Part shown: one piece after another, positions 44,850 to 53,284 of the stretch | How the letters are laid out: the number at the start of each line of letters is the position of its first letter | Position numbering within the stretch: position 1 is the stretch's first letter | Origin: GWB2-37-7 sp049684915 | GTDB taxonomy: Bacteria > Bacillota > Clostridia > Lutisporales > Lutisporaceae | Reading direction: 5' to 3' | NCBI GenBank assembly: GCA_049684915.1 | Contig: JBAVGO010000189.1 | Span: 1 to 54,193 of the forward strand | Length of the DNA stretch: 54,193 bases | The notes under the pieces: model-generated | The model's database searches: none | What the model saw: only the letters and a program-made list of their open reading frames with translations | Told to the model about the DNA's origin: nothing | Position numbers and translations under genes: made by a program

Positions 44850-47120
44850 ATGAAGCTGAATGAAAAAGAGTGGGTAGTTGAAGCCTCTAGACTTAAAGAG
44901 ATATGTGACAGGATTGCAACTTTTATAATAGATAAGAACAAAAGCATGGATGAATACAAGGAAGATGTTATAGAAATACGACGAAGCATGTGGGACAACA
45001 CTTCTCATGTAGTATCAGGAGAATTTGATGAAGCTGTAGAGATACTACAATATATAAATCTAATGAAACAGGAAGAAAAAAACCACCAACATACCAGTGA
45101 ACAAATCAAAAAATTAGAAAGAATGTTGGAATCACCATATTTCGCTCGTATAGATTTTGTATATGATGAATTTGAAGGCGAAGAAAAAATTTATATTGGG
45201 ATGTCTTCTCTAATAGACAATAACACCATGGATATTATCATATACGATTGGCGTGCTCCCATATCCAGTATGTTCTATGAATATGAGCTGGGAGAAGCTT
45301 CTTTTATTGCTGATAAAACTACTATAAAAGGTAAGATAGAACTTAAACGTCAGTATAGGATTTTAAAGTCAAAGCTTCTTTTGATGTTTGACAGCAGCAT
45401 CAAAATTGATGATGAAATACTACAGGAGATACTTAGTAAGAGTGCCGATGACAAAATGAAAAACATAGTAATAACTATTCAAAAGGAACAAAATAAAATA
45501 ATCAGAGATGAGAATACAAGAGTACTTATTGTTCAAGGGGCTGCTGGAAGTGGCAAAACCTCTATCGCTTTACATAGAATCGCATATTTATTATACAGAC
45601 AGAAGGATGAGGGCTTAAAATCCAAAAACATCGCTATATTTTCACCAAATCAGATATTTAATGATTATATATCTGATGTATTGCCTGAGCTGGGAGAAGA
45701 AAATGTACACCAAACTACATTTTTTGAATACGCAAGAAGCTGCATAAATCAGGAAATTCAAATTGAGAATGCTAATGATCAAATGGAATACATGCTTTCA
45801 CAAAGCAATGAGACTAAGCAGTATAAGCTTAGAAAAGATAGTATTAAATATAAGTCTTCTATGGAATTTCTAGATATTTTGGATGAATATCTATCATTCT
45901 TAAATGTGAATTATAATGGATTTGTTGATATAAGGTTCAACAAGACTTTGGTGATTTCTAAGGAGGAATTGGAAAAGCTTTATAGTCATGATTATAAAAG
46001 CTTTGCCCCGATTAAACGATTTCAAAAAATTAGAGATAGAGTATTTTATTTATTAAAGCCTTTAACAATATCACGGTTAAAAGAAATAACAAAACAGGTA
46101 GAGGATGGAGAAGAAATAGAATTTAATATACACCAAGTAAGCCGTGCAAGACTTTTCAATGAGTTAAATGAGCTGCGTGTTAAGGTAGAAGCTATGACTA
46201 AGATAGACCCCTATAAGTTATTTATAAAGTTATTTGTAGATAATGAGCTTTTTAATATTTTGTCTAAGAATGCTTTAGAAGATACAAAAGAGCTGCTTGA
46301 TTATACTTCTGAATATTTACAAATGAGTAAGATGTATTATGAAGATCTTGCTCCATATATATATTTCAAAGGGATGCTAGAAGGTACATTGCATATAGCA
46401 GACATAAGACATGTAGTAATAGATGAGGCTCAGGATTATTCTTATCTGCAGTATCAAGTAATAAAAAGATTATTCAAATATGCTTTCTTCACTATTTTAG
46501 GAGATGTAAATCAAGCTATTTATACTTATATGCATACGGCTGATTACAGAAAAGTTAATGAAATTTTTTCTGATTATGGATCAAATATTATGACTTTAAC
46601 TAAAAGCTATCGTTCAACAAGAGAAATTTGGGAGCTTTCTGAACAGGTTCTGACCAGCAGCAATGAGCAACAGCCAATATACAGAAGGGGAGATAAGCCT
46701 CAGATTATTAATGTAAGTATTAAGGATAACATGAATAAATATACTGTTCAAAAGCTAAAAGAGCTGTTAGAGCAGGGTATGAAATCTATAGCAGTAATAT
46801 GTAAAACTGCAAAACAATGTGAAGAGGTTTATAATAAAATTAAAGTAGATATAAAACTGGTAAACTTGATTACATCTGAAAGCTCACGCTTAACATTGGG
46901 TATATGTATAATTCCATGCTACTTATCAAAAGGGCTGGAATTTGACGGGGTAATTATATATGATGCAAGCAGTGACAGCTATGATAGCGAAGAACATAGA
47001 AAGCTGATGTATACTATGTGTACGAGAGCATTGCATAAGCTATTTATAGTTTATTCAGGAGAGCTTACGCCATTGCTGCAAAATGTGAATCAAGAACAGG
47101 CAGAATATATTAATTATTAA
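44850..47120 (+). CDS. helD: HelD-type UvrD/Rep-family ATPase
   Basis: This 756-residue superfamily 1 ATPase has an N-terminal coiled-coil/arm region (about 1-120), Walker A QGAAGSGKTSIALHRIAYLL near residue 229, Walker B VIDEAQDYSYLQYQVIK near 523, TKSYRSTREI near 588 and a C-terminal motif V/VI block with YLSKGLEFDGVI. The pattern matches HelD, which rescues stalled RNA polymerase by prying it off DNA, rather than PcrA or UvrD. It has its own promoter. It is inserted between pnp and ylxY, which are adjacent in B. subtilis. Confidence 0.85.
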   Translation: MKLNEKEWVVEASRLKEICDRIATFIIDKNKSMDEYKEDVIEIRRSMWDNTSHVVSGEFDEAVEILQYINLMKQEEKNHQHTSEQIKKLERMLESPYFARIDFVYDEFEGEEKIYIGMSSLIDNNTMDIIIYDWRAPISSMFYEYELGEASFIADKTTIKGKIELKRQYRILKSKLLLMFDSSIKIDDEILQEILSKSADDKMKNIVITIQKEQNKIIRDENTRVLIVQGAAGSGKTSIALHRIAYLLYRQKDEGLKSKNIAIFSPNQIFNDYISDVLPELGEENVHQTTFFEYARSCINQEIQIENANDQMEYMLSQSNETKQYKLRKDSIKYKSSMEFLDILDEYLSFLNVNYNGFVDIRFNKTLVISKEELEKLYSHDYKSFAPIKRFQKIRDRVFYLLKPLTISRLKEITKQVEDGEEIEFNIHQVSRARLFNELNELRVKVEAMTKIDPYKLFIKLFVDNELFNILSKNALEDTKELLDYTSEYLQMSKMYYEDLAPYIYFKGMLEGTLHIADIRHVVIDEAQDYSYLQYQVIKRLFKYAFFTILGDVNQAIYTYMHTADYRKVNEIFSDYGSNIMTLTKSYRSTREIWELSEQVLTSSNEQQPIYRRGDKPQIINVSIKDNMNKYTVQKLKELLEQGMKSIAVICKTAKQCEEVYNKIKVDIKLVNLITSESSRLTLGICIIPCYLSKGLEFDGVIIYDASSDSYDSEEHRKLMYTMCTRALHKLFIVYSGELTPLLQNVNQEQAEYINY

Positions 47121-47223
47121 TTATCTTTACATTTTCTCTTCTTCTATCAGTATTTTGCTATTACCTATTGAATATGAATTATAAAGAGAAATTATTTAGA
47201 ATTCATATTTTGGAGGGATAATA

Positions 47224-47931
47224 GTGAAGATAAAAATAATTATTTTAAGCAAGAAGAAGCTTTTATTGATTTTAGTATTAGTGCTTCTTGTAGTTGCTTT
47301 TTTAGTTTCACTAAAGAAAATAAGCATAAACACTATGAACTATTATGATCCTATATATAGTGGAGAGGCTGATGATAGGGAAGTGGCGTTTGCTTGTAAT
47401 GTAGTTTGGGGAAATGAGTATTTACCTGAAATTCTTAGGATTTTAAAAGAGAATGATATAGTAATCACCTTCTTTATAGGTGGTGATTGGGCAAAAAAGT
47501 ATCCTGAGGAGTTAAAAACCATATATAGTGCTGGGCATGAGCTGGGTAATCATGGTCAGAATCATAAAAAACAATCTCAGCTTAACATAGAACAGAATAA
47601 ACAGGAAATACTAAAAGCAGAAGAAGCTATAAAAAGTGTTACAGGAGTAAAAACATTATTATTTGCTCCGCCTTATGGAGATGTGAATGATACTGTATCA
47701 AACAGTGCAGAAGCCTTGGGTTATAAGGTCATTATGTGGAGCATTGATACTATTGATTGGAATACTAAGGATTATAAGAAGATATTAGAAAGAGTAGAGA
47801 AAAAGCAGCATAATGGTGCTATTATATTGATGCATCCTACAGAAGTAACTGTCAAAGCTCTTCCTGATATGATAAAGAGCCTTAAGGCGAAGGGCTATGA
47901 AATTGTTGAAGTAAGTGAAGTATTGGATTAG
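47224..47931 (+). CDS. ylxY: YlxY-type sporulation polysaccharide deacetylase homologue
   Basis: This 235-residue protein has an N-terminal signal anchor (residues about 10-28) and a NodB fold. The histidine motif GHELGNHGQNHKK is intact. The first motif, usually TFDDGP with the catalytic base and a metal-binding Asp, reads ACNVVWG here, so both Asp are missing, and the third motif is FAPPYG rather than FRPPYG. The substitution pattern is that of the YlxY family, which stands between pnp and mlpA in B. subtilis. It acts outside the cell membrane, perhaps on spore wall, with doubtful catalysis. The GTG start follows TGGAGGG. Confidence 0.8.
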   Translation: MKIKIIILSKKKLLLILVLVLLVVAFLVSLKKISINTMNYYDPIYSGEADDREVAFACNVVWGNEYLPEILRILKENDIVITFFIGGDWAKKYPEELKTIYSAGHELGNHGQNHKKQSQLNIEQNKQEILKAEEAIKSVTGVKTLLFAPPYGDVNDTVSNSAEALGYKVIMWSIDTIDWNTKDYKKILERVEKKQHNGAIILMHPTEVTVKALPDMIKSLKAKGYEIVEVSEVLD

Positions 47932-48037
47932 AAATTGATTGTAAATATTAATTTTTTCATTTATAATTTAGTTTACATCATATATGAATACTATATATTT
48001 AAATTTTCTGTAATTTATATACTTTTGGAGGTATTTA

Positions 48038-49291
48038 ATGTATAAAAAGCACCAGATGAAAAATAAAATAAGAATAGTAACAGAAGAAATACCATATGTA
48101 AACTCTGTATCAGTAGGCATTTGGGTAAAGGCAGGGTCAAAAAATGAAGAAAGTAACAACAATGGAGTATCACATTTTATAGAGCATATGTTATTTAAGG
48201 GTACAAAAAAAAGATCAGCTAAGGAAATTGCAAATAGTATAGATAAAATAGGTGGACAGCTAAATGCCTTCACTTCAAAGGAAAGCACCTGTTTTTATGC
48301 TAAAGTGCTAGATAGTCACTTTGATATTGCACTGGATGTTCTGGCAGATATGTTCCTTTTTTCAAACTTCGCAAAAGAAGAGATTGAAAAGGAAAAAGGT
48401 GTTATTATAGAGGAAATCAATATGTATGAGGACTCACCAGAGGATCTTGTACATGATTTATTCTCTCAAGGGGTATGGTCAAGCAATCCTCTTGGAATGT
48501 CAATTCTAGGTACTGAAGGGTCTTTAAATAGACTAGATAGAGAAAGAATAACCGACTACTACAATAGAAATTACCTACCAGAGAATATTGTTATTTCTGT
48601 AGTTGGAAATATAAAACATGATATTATTATAAATAAAGTAGAAAAATATTTTGGTAGTTTAACTGGATTGGAAAATGTATCTCCAAATATCGAAATACCA
48701 GTTTTTTCGCCAACAAGAATCACAAGGAAAAAAGATACTGAGCAAGTTCATTTATGTTTGGGTTTTGAGGGTATGGAGACTTACAATGAGCTTTTCTATC
48801 CAATGCTTATAATGAACAACATATTTGGAGGAGCCATGAGCTCAAGATTGTTTCAGAAGATTAGAGAGGATAAGGGCTTAGCCTATTCTGTATTCTCATA
48901 TCCTTCTTCTTATCTGAACTGTGGTTTATTCTCAATATATGCAGGCATGAAGCCTACACAGCTTAAGAATGTAACAGAAATTATTATGCAGGAAATACAT
49001 GAAATTATAGATAAGGGTCTGACAGAAGAAGAGCTGTTTGATTCTAAGGAACAAACAAAGGGTGGCTATACTTTAGGACTAGAGAGTACTAGCGGCAGAA
49101 TGATATCAATAGGTAAGTCGGAGCTAATGCATAATAAGATTCAAACACCAAGCGAGGTATTGGAGAAAATTGATCAAGTTGATATGGATAGTGTAAATAA
49201 TGCTATTAAACTGATATTTAATTTGGACAAAATAGGAGGAGCAGTCATAGGCCCTTTAAAAAAGAATTTTAAATTAGAGGATATATTATAA
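48038..49291 (+). CDS. mlpA: M16-family zinc protease (MlpA/YmxG)
   Basis: This 417-residue insulinase-family peptidase has the inverted zinc motif HFIEH (H46, E49, H50) and the third ligand region EEINMYEDSPEDLVHDL about 75 residues on. A single chain holds both M16 halves, with the C-terminal RLFQKIREDKGLAYSV segment. The Bacillus homologue lies between ylxY and ymxH/spoVF, the same context. Its role is not well defined; processing in sporulation or protease regulation has been proposed. TGGAGGT precedes the ATG. Confidence 0.9.
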   Translation: MYKKHQMKNKIRIVTEEIPYVNSVSVGIWVKAGSKNEESNNNGVSHFIEHMLFKGTKKRSAKEIANSIDKIGGQLNAFTSKESTCFYAKVLDSHFDIALDVLADMFLFSNFAKEEIEKEKGVIIEEINMYEDSPEDLVHDLFSQGVWSSNPLGMSILGTEGSLNRLDRERITDYYNRNYLPENIVISVVGNIKHDIIINKVEKYFGSLTGLENVSPNIEIPVFSPTRITRKKDTEQVHLCLGFEGMETYNELFYPMLIMNNIFGGAMSSRLFQKIREDKGLAYSVFSYPSSYLNCGLFSIYAGMKPTQLKNVTEIIMQEIHEIIDKGLTEEELFDSKEQTKGGYTLGLESTSGRMISIGKSELMHNKIQTPSEVLEKIDQVDMDSVNNAIKLIFNLDKIGGAVIGPLKKNFKLEDIL

Positions 49292-49404
49292 AAATTATAG
49301 CCGTAGAAACATCTGTTTTTGAAATATTGGTAATGTATTTTTCACAATATATATTTGCTCGGACGCTCATAGTCTGGGCAATGTTTATAGAGAGGAGAGT
49401 TCCA

Positions 49405-49863
49405 ATGGATATAGAAGTTAAGGTAAAGTTAATACGAAAAATTGATGGACATGCTGATTTTATGCCAACCTATGCTACACAAGGCTCAGTAGGTATGGAT
49501 TTAAAGGCTTGTATAGAGGAGCCCATTACTATTGCTCCAAAACAAATAGTTAAGATTCCTACAGGTTTAGCAATACAAATACCAAACAAATATATAGGTG
49601 GCTTTGTGTTTCCCAGAAGCGGATTATCTAGTAAAAATGGAATATCTTTAATCAACTGTGTAGGGGTTATAGATTCTGACTATATAGGTGAGATAATATG
49701 TCCTTTGGTTAATCACAGTGAAAATGAGTTTATAGTAAATCCAGGAGACAGAATTGCTCAGCTTGCATTTATGCCTGTGTGTAATGCATCACTGGTACAA
49801 GTAGATGAGCTGGAGAAGACAGAACGAGGAAATGGCGGCTTTGGATCAACAGGGGTAAAATAA
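49405..49863 (+). CDS. dut: dUTP diphosphatase
   Basis: This 152-residue trimeric dUTPase removes dUTP and provides dUMP. The five motifs are visible: GSVGMDLKA, PRSGLSSKNGI, GVIDSDYIGEI, RIAQLAFMP and the C-terminal RGNGGFGSTG. I chose ATG 49405, following GAGGAGAG, since the open frame upstream to 49327 encodes residues unlike the family and lacks a binding site near its start. Confidence 0.96.
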   Translation: MDIEVKVKLIRKIDGHADFMPTYATQGSVGMDLKACIEEPITIAPKQIVKIPTGLAIQIPNKYIGGFVFPRSGLSSKNGISLINCVGVIDSDYIGEIICPLVNHSENEFIVNPGDRIAQLAFMPVCNASLVQVDELEKTERGNGGFGSTGVK

Positions 49864-49938
49864 CACTCTCAAATTTTGGAATATTTGTCCCAAAACAGCA
49901 TATATATTAATGAAATATATACTGTAAGAGGTGAGAGT

Positions 49939-50187
49939 ATGAGATTCAGTAAGCTTGGAGGTAAGGAAATAGTTTCGCTTCCTGCCTGTGAAAGATTAGG
50001 TTTTTTGGGAGATTGCGATTTAATGGTAGATGAGGAAACAGGTTATATCAAATCGCTTATAGTACCGGAAAATAAGAACCAGCTATCCTTTTTTATTGAT
50101 AGAAGATACTTAGAAATACCTTGGGATAGAGTACGAAAAGTAGGTAGTGATATGATAATCATAGATTTTGCTGATATTTTGAAATAA
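49939..50187 (+). CDS. YlmC/YmxH-family sporulation protein (PRC-barrel)
   Basis: This 82-residue PRC-barrel protein has the YlmC/YmxH pattern: MRFSKLGGKEIVSLPACERLG, then DLMVDEETGYIKSLIVP, and IPWDRVRKVGSDMIIID. Members are found only in spore formers and lie before spoVFA in Bacillus. The biochemical role is unknown. ATG 49939 follows AAGAGGTGAG; an upstream ATG at 49876 would add 21 residues not seen in the family. Confidence 0.88.
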   Translation: MRFSKLGGKEIVSLPACERLGFLGDCDLMVDEETGYIKSLIVPENKNQLSFFIDRRYLEIPWDRVRKVGSDMIIIDFADILK

Positions 50188-50234
50188 TATCATATCTTCT
50201 ATTACTATGACAAACCCTATGAATTAAAAAATGC

Positions 50235-50271
50235 GACTATTTCTGCTATTTTGTAGAAATAGTCATTTTTT
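50235..50271 (+). terminator. Intrinsic terminator after ylmC-like gene
   Basis: GACTATTTCT and AGAAATAGTC flank a ten-base loop, followed by ATTTTTT. It separates the ylmC-like gene from the dpa operon. Confidence 0.88.
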
Positions 50272-50341
50272 ATTAAAGGCTTCCTTTGTTGTTAAAATGC
50301 TTCAGTACAAGCCTAATGTATGTATATATAAAAAGTACAAA

Positions 50342-50370
50342 CACCTATATATTACTTGAAACATACTATA
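50342..50370 (+). promoter_or_regulatory. Candidate sigma-K-type promoter of dpaA-dpaB
   Basis: CATACTATA at 50362-50370 fits the sigma-K -10 consensus CATANNNTA exactly, and CACC at 50342-50345 fits the short mACm -35 with a 16-base spacer. The predicted start is about 25 bases before the dpaA ATG. In B. subtilis the spoVF operon is transcribed by sigma-K in the mother cell, so the match is what is expected. Confidence 0.6.
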
Positions 50371-50401
50371 TATTAGTTTTAAAAAAGTGGAGGAGATATT
50401 T

Positions 50402-51295
50402 ATGCTTTGCAAGGAAGACAGCAAGGGAGGCTGCAAAACTATGAACTTCCTGATAATAGGTGGGGATGACAGACTAGTCGAGCTTGCTAATATTTTCTCA
50501 GGGAAGGGCTATAATATTTATACCTATGGTATGGAAAAAGCAGTTGGCTGTCAGGCTAAGAATTTCACCAGCCTGGATGAAGCTGTTTCTGAGTGCAATG
50601 TCATAATAGGTCCTATACCCTTCTCGAAGGAGTTGAACAAAGTAAATTCATTATATACAGAAGAAGTAATAAAAATTGATAGCCTATTTAGCAAAATTAT
50701 ACCTGACAAGATGTTGTTTTTTGGTGCATTGAACAAAAACTCTAGAGAGCTTGCAGAACAAAATAATATTAAATATACTGACTACTACTATGAAGAGAGC
50801 TATCAGATATTAAATGCAATACCAACTGCTGAAGGAGCCATTGCACTTATGGTAAGTGAAACAGAAAAAACGGTTTTTGGTTGTAGGGTGTTAATACTTG
50901 GATATGGTAGAATAGGTAAGCTTCTATCTGAATATACAAAGGCCTTGGGTGCAAAGGTATATGTTGAAGCGAGGAAGGATGCGGATTTAACCTGGATAAA
51001 AGCGAAGGGTATGAATGCGGTACATCTAAATGATTTAGATGATTATATTGGTGAAATGGATATCATCGTAAACACTGTTCCGGCACTGATAATAGACTCA
51101 AATAAACTGGAACTTGTTAAGAAAGAAGCATTAATACTTGATCTGGCATCATTGCCCGGTGGTGTAGATTTTACAGCTGCAAAACAAATGGGTGTAAAGA
51201 CGATACATGCACTAGGAATACCAGGTAAGATTGCTGCAAAGTCAGCAGCAGAATACATCTACGATACGGTTATGAAGCAATTAATTGGTGACTGA
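50402..51295 (+). CDS. dpaA: Dipicolinate synthase subunit A (SpoVFA)
   Basis: This 297-residue protein is the dehydrogenase-like subunit of dipicolinate synthase, which makes the spore-core chelator DPA in the mother cell. The N-terminal part begins NFLIIGGDDRLVELANIF, and a second Rossmann motif, LGYGRIGKLLSEY, lies near residue 165, followed by DLASLPGGVDF near 247. Two starts are possible. ATG 50402 is 5 bases after GGAGGAG, and ATG 50441, which gives the family-like N terminus, is 10 bases after AAGGGAGG. The protein is complete. Its partner gene follows by 13 bases but is interrupted. Confidence 0.92.
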   Translation: MLCKEDSKGGCKTMNFLIIGGDDRLVELANIFSGKGYNIYTYGMEKAVGCQAKNFTSLDEAVSECNVIIGPIPFSKELNKVNSLYTEEVIKIDSLFSKIIPDKMLFFGALNKNSRELAEQNNIKYTDYYYEESYQILNAIPTAEGAIALMVSETEKTVFGCRVLILGYGRIGKLLSEYTKALGAKVYVEARKDADLTWIKAKGMNAVHLNDLDDYIGEMDIIVNTVPALIIDSNKLELVKKEALILDLASLPGGVDFTAAKQMGVKTIHALGIPGKIAAKSAAEYIYDTVMKQLIGD

Positions 51296-51308
51296 AAGGG
51301 TGAAATAT

Positions 51309-51617
51309 ATGAATTTGAACGGAGTAAAAATAGGTCTGGCAATTACTGGCTCTTTCTGCACCTTTAGCAAGGTTTATAAAGAGATTGAAAATATTGTTAG
51401 TGCAGGAGCTAAGGTCACACCTATATTTTCTTTTAATGCAGCAACATTAGATACAAGATTTGGTAATGCAAAGGAATGGGTAGATAAATTTGAAACACTG
51501 ACAGGCAGTAAATCAATAATGACCATTCCAGAAGCTGAACCAGTAGGACCCAAAAATATGTTTGATATTTTAGTTATAGCACCATGTACAGAGAATACTA
51601 CTATAATACAAAATTAA
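51309..51617 (+). pseudogene. dpaB: Dipicolinate synthase subunit B (SpoVFB), 5' fragment split by an inserted element
   Basis: The frame begins as a normal flavoprotein-fold SpoVFB: KIGLAITGSFCTF, DTRFGNAKEWVDKFETLTG, EAEPVGPK and VIAPCT. After T94 the expected continuation, APCTGNT followed by about 100 more residues, is lost. Eight further codons of unrelated sequence (ENTTIIQN) lead to a stop at 51615-51617. The normal length is about 195-200 residues. The stop codon of a convergent recombinase gene lies at 51601-51603, inside this frame. The break is therefore an insertion at a conserved motif rather than a random frameshift. A working gene would need excision of the element. AAAGGGTGA precedes ATG 51309. 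Confidence 0.9.
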
Positions 51618-53052
51618 CAATTGAGCTGTTTCCAATATTAAAAGTAAATGCAATACTACCTGAGTGATTGTCGCATTCAATAGTAATATATTTAACAGAA
51701 AGATTAATAATTTGCTTCAAATACTTGCTGTGGTTAGTGTTAAAAACTTCTTCGAGTACATTAAGATAATCTGCCGCTTCAAAAACTTTATCAGCATTTA
51801 AATTGTTTGATATCAGATAATCCCTTTCAATCTGCAATTGTTGAAGCGTTCTCTCTAGCTTTATAACTTTATCTATAATAATATTACTACTTTTTAATTC
51901 ATCTCTATTTAATATATAAATATACTTATCAAGTTGATTGCTACAGCTCTGGATTTGGTTTTGAATTTGTGCTAGCTCTGCTGTTAATTCAGATGTTTCT
52001 CTTATAATTGTCAGTGTATCCTCTATAAGCTGGTTGTCTTGTAGCAGCCTATAAATTATTTCCATAACCTTCGACTCTATTGCAGAAGCATTTATAAGTT
52101 TTTTACATCCTTTGCACTTATAATATCTGTAGGTTTTAGAAGCAGATTTAGTTGAGAAACCAAGCATATTACACCTGCAACTTGGACATATTACCTTATC
52201 AGACAGTACAAAGCATGTTTGATTATCTTTAACCTGTCGCCTAATTTTGCTGGATTGGCGTAGCTTTTGTGCAGTCTGCCATATATCATTACTTATTATA
52301 GGTTGATGAGAGCCGGCTGTTTGGTATTCATCTACAGAACCAATATTATGTCTGTTTATTCCTATATAAACAGGATTGCTTAATATGACTGAGATACTAT
52401 CCTTTCTAAACTTCTTACCTCTTTTTGTTTTATAGCTTTTTTCGTTAAGATAATAAGCAATGTCGCTCATGCTCATTCTATTTAAAACATAAAGCGTGTA
52501 TATCAGCTTAACTGTTTCAGCTTCTTGAGAGTTAACTGTCAGTTGTCTACCAATGCTTTCATAGCCCAGGACTGTTCCTGTTTTTCCACCTTTTCTAGCA
52601 TATTCCTGCAAACCCAGCTTAACGTTGTCTATTATAGTATTTCTTTCAAACTCGGCTATAGAGCCTAACAGCTGAAGGGTCATACGACCTACGGCGGTTG
52701 AAGTATCGAGCTTTTCTGAGTAGCTATTAAACACTATATTATTATTCTCTAGCTGATCAAGAATTAATAGTAAATCCTTTAGACTTCGTGAAAGTCGTGA
52801 AATCTTCCAAACTAAAACCATATTGAATTTACCTCTAGAAGCATCCTTAAGCATTTGTTGAAGTCCGGAGCGATTCTTAGTAGTTTTGCCTGAAACTCCT
52901 AAATCCTTGTAAATTTCATATATATCTATATTATAAAGTTGGCAGTATTGTTCTAGTGTCTCGACTTGTGCGTCAACTGATTGTCCCTCCAAAGCTTGTT
53001 CTTCTGTGCTAACTCTTATGTACAAAGCAGCTTTGATTGTAGTACAATCCAT
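51601..53052 (-). CDS. Large serine site-specific recombinase (SpoIVCA/skin-type)
   Basis: This 483-residue recombinase has a resolvase catalytic domain (about 8-150) with nucleophile S15 in YIRVSTEEQ and the Arg pair R86/R89 in KISRLSRSL. A Recombinase domain (about 160-265, with NPVYIGINRHN) follows. A zinc ribbon uses C289, C292, C313 and C316. A coiled coil (about 345-415) precedes the C terminus. SpoIVCA of Bacillus is of similar size and order. The start has AAGGGGGG 8 bases upstream. The gene converges on dpaB and ends about 10 bases inside the proposed junction. All catalytic residues appear present, so it should be active. Confidence 0.93.
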   Translation of the reverse strand: MDCTTIKAALYIRVSTEEQALEGQSVDAQVETLEQYCQLYNIDIYEIYKDLGVSGKTTKNRSGLQQMLKDASRGKFNMVLVWKISRLSRSLKDLLLILDQLENNNIVFNSYSEKLDTSTAVGRMTLQLLGSIAEFERNTIIDNVKLGLQEYARKGGKTGTVLGYESIGRQLTVNSQEAETVKLIYTLYVLNRMSMSDIAYYLNEKSYKTKRGKKFRKDSISVILSNPVYIGINRHNIGSVDEYQTAGSHQPIISNDIWQTAQKLRQSSKIRRQVKDNQTCFVLSDKVICPSCRCNMLGFSTKSASKTYRYYKCKGCKKLINASAIESKVMEIIYRLLQDNQLIEDTLTIIRETSELTAELAQIQNQIQSCSNQLDKYIYILNRDELKSSNIIIDKVIKLERTLQQLQIERDYLISNNLNADKVFEAADYLNVLEEVFNTNHSKYLKQIINLSVKYITIECDNHSGSIAFTFNIGNSSIVNFVL

Positions 53053-53122
53053 TGTGCTTACCCCCCTTAGACAAAGTAATTTAAATAACAGTACTTATAA
53101 TTTCTTTAAAAAAACATATAGT

Positions 53123-53152
53123 ATAGTATATTAGGATGGGACAGAATATAGG
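53123..53152 (-). promoter_or_regulatory. Candidate sigma-E-type promoter of the recombinase
   Basis: Read on the minus strand, a -35 half ATATT (in CCTATATT, 53145-53152) and a -10 TATACTAT (53123-53130; consensus CATACAHT, 6 of 8) are separated by 14 bases, the normal sigma-E spacing. Between them the plus strand reads TGGGACAGAA, an 8 of 10 match to the SpoIIID site WWRRACARNY. In Bacillus spoIVCA depends on sigma-E and SpoIIID. The motif is short and the region AT-rich, so chance is possible. Confidence 0.4.
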
Positions 53153-53223
53153 AGTCTATGATTAGTGTATTAATCACTATAAATTTTCATATATAATTAA
53201 ATATTAATGATGAACATAACACC

Positions 53224-53245
53224 TTACATAATATTTATTATGTAA
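53224..53245. promoter_or_regulatory. Perfect 22-bp palindrome, candidate operator
   Basis: TTACATAATA and TATTATGTAA flank a central TT and are exact reverse complements. It lies 5 bases before a TATAAT (53251-53256), so it would cover the -35 region of a promoter for the small downstream gene. It is 40 bases from that start codon. Repressors of mobile elements often use such sites. Confidence 0.5.
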
Positions 53246-53284
53246 AGTATTATAATGTAATGCAGTAATATAGGAGGTGTAATA

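Noticed and set aside
51309..51617. dpaB read as a simple frameshift or nonsense pseudogene
   Set aside because: The downstream sequence in all frames does not continue the dpaB product. It is instead the 3' end of an intact recombinase gene on the other strand, so an insertion is the better explanation.
53159..53179. Short inverted repeat (TGATTA/TAATCA) upstream of the recombinase as an att site
   Set aside because: It is in the middle of the element between divergent genes, and AT-rich short dyads like this occur by chance; the 22-bp palindrome nearby is a stronger signal.
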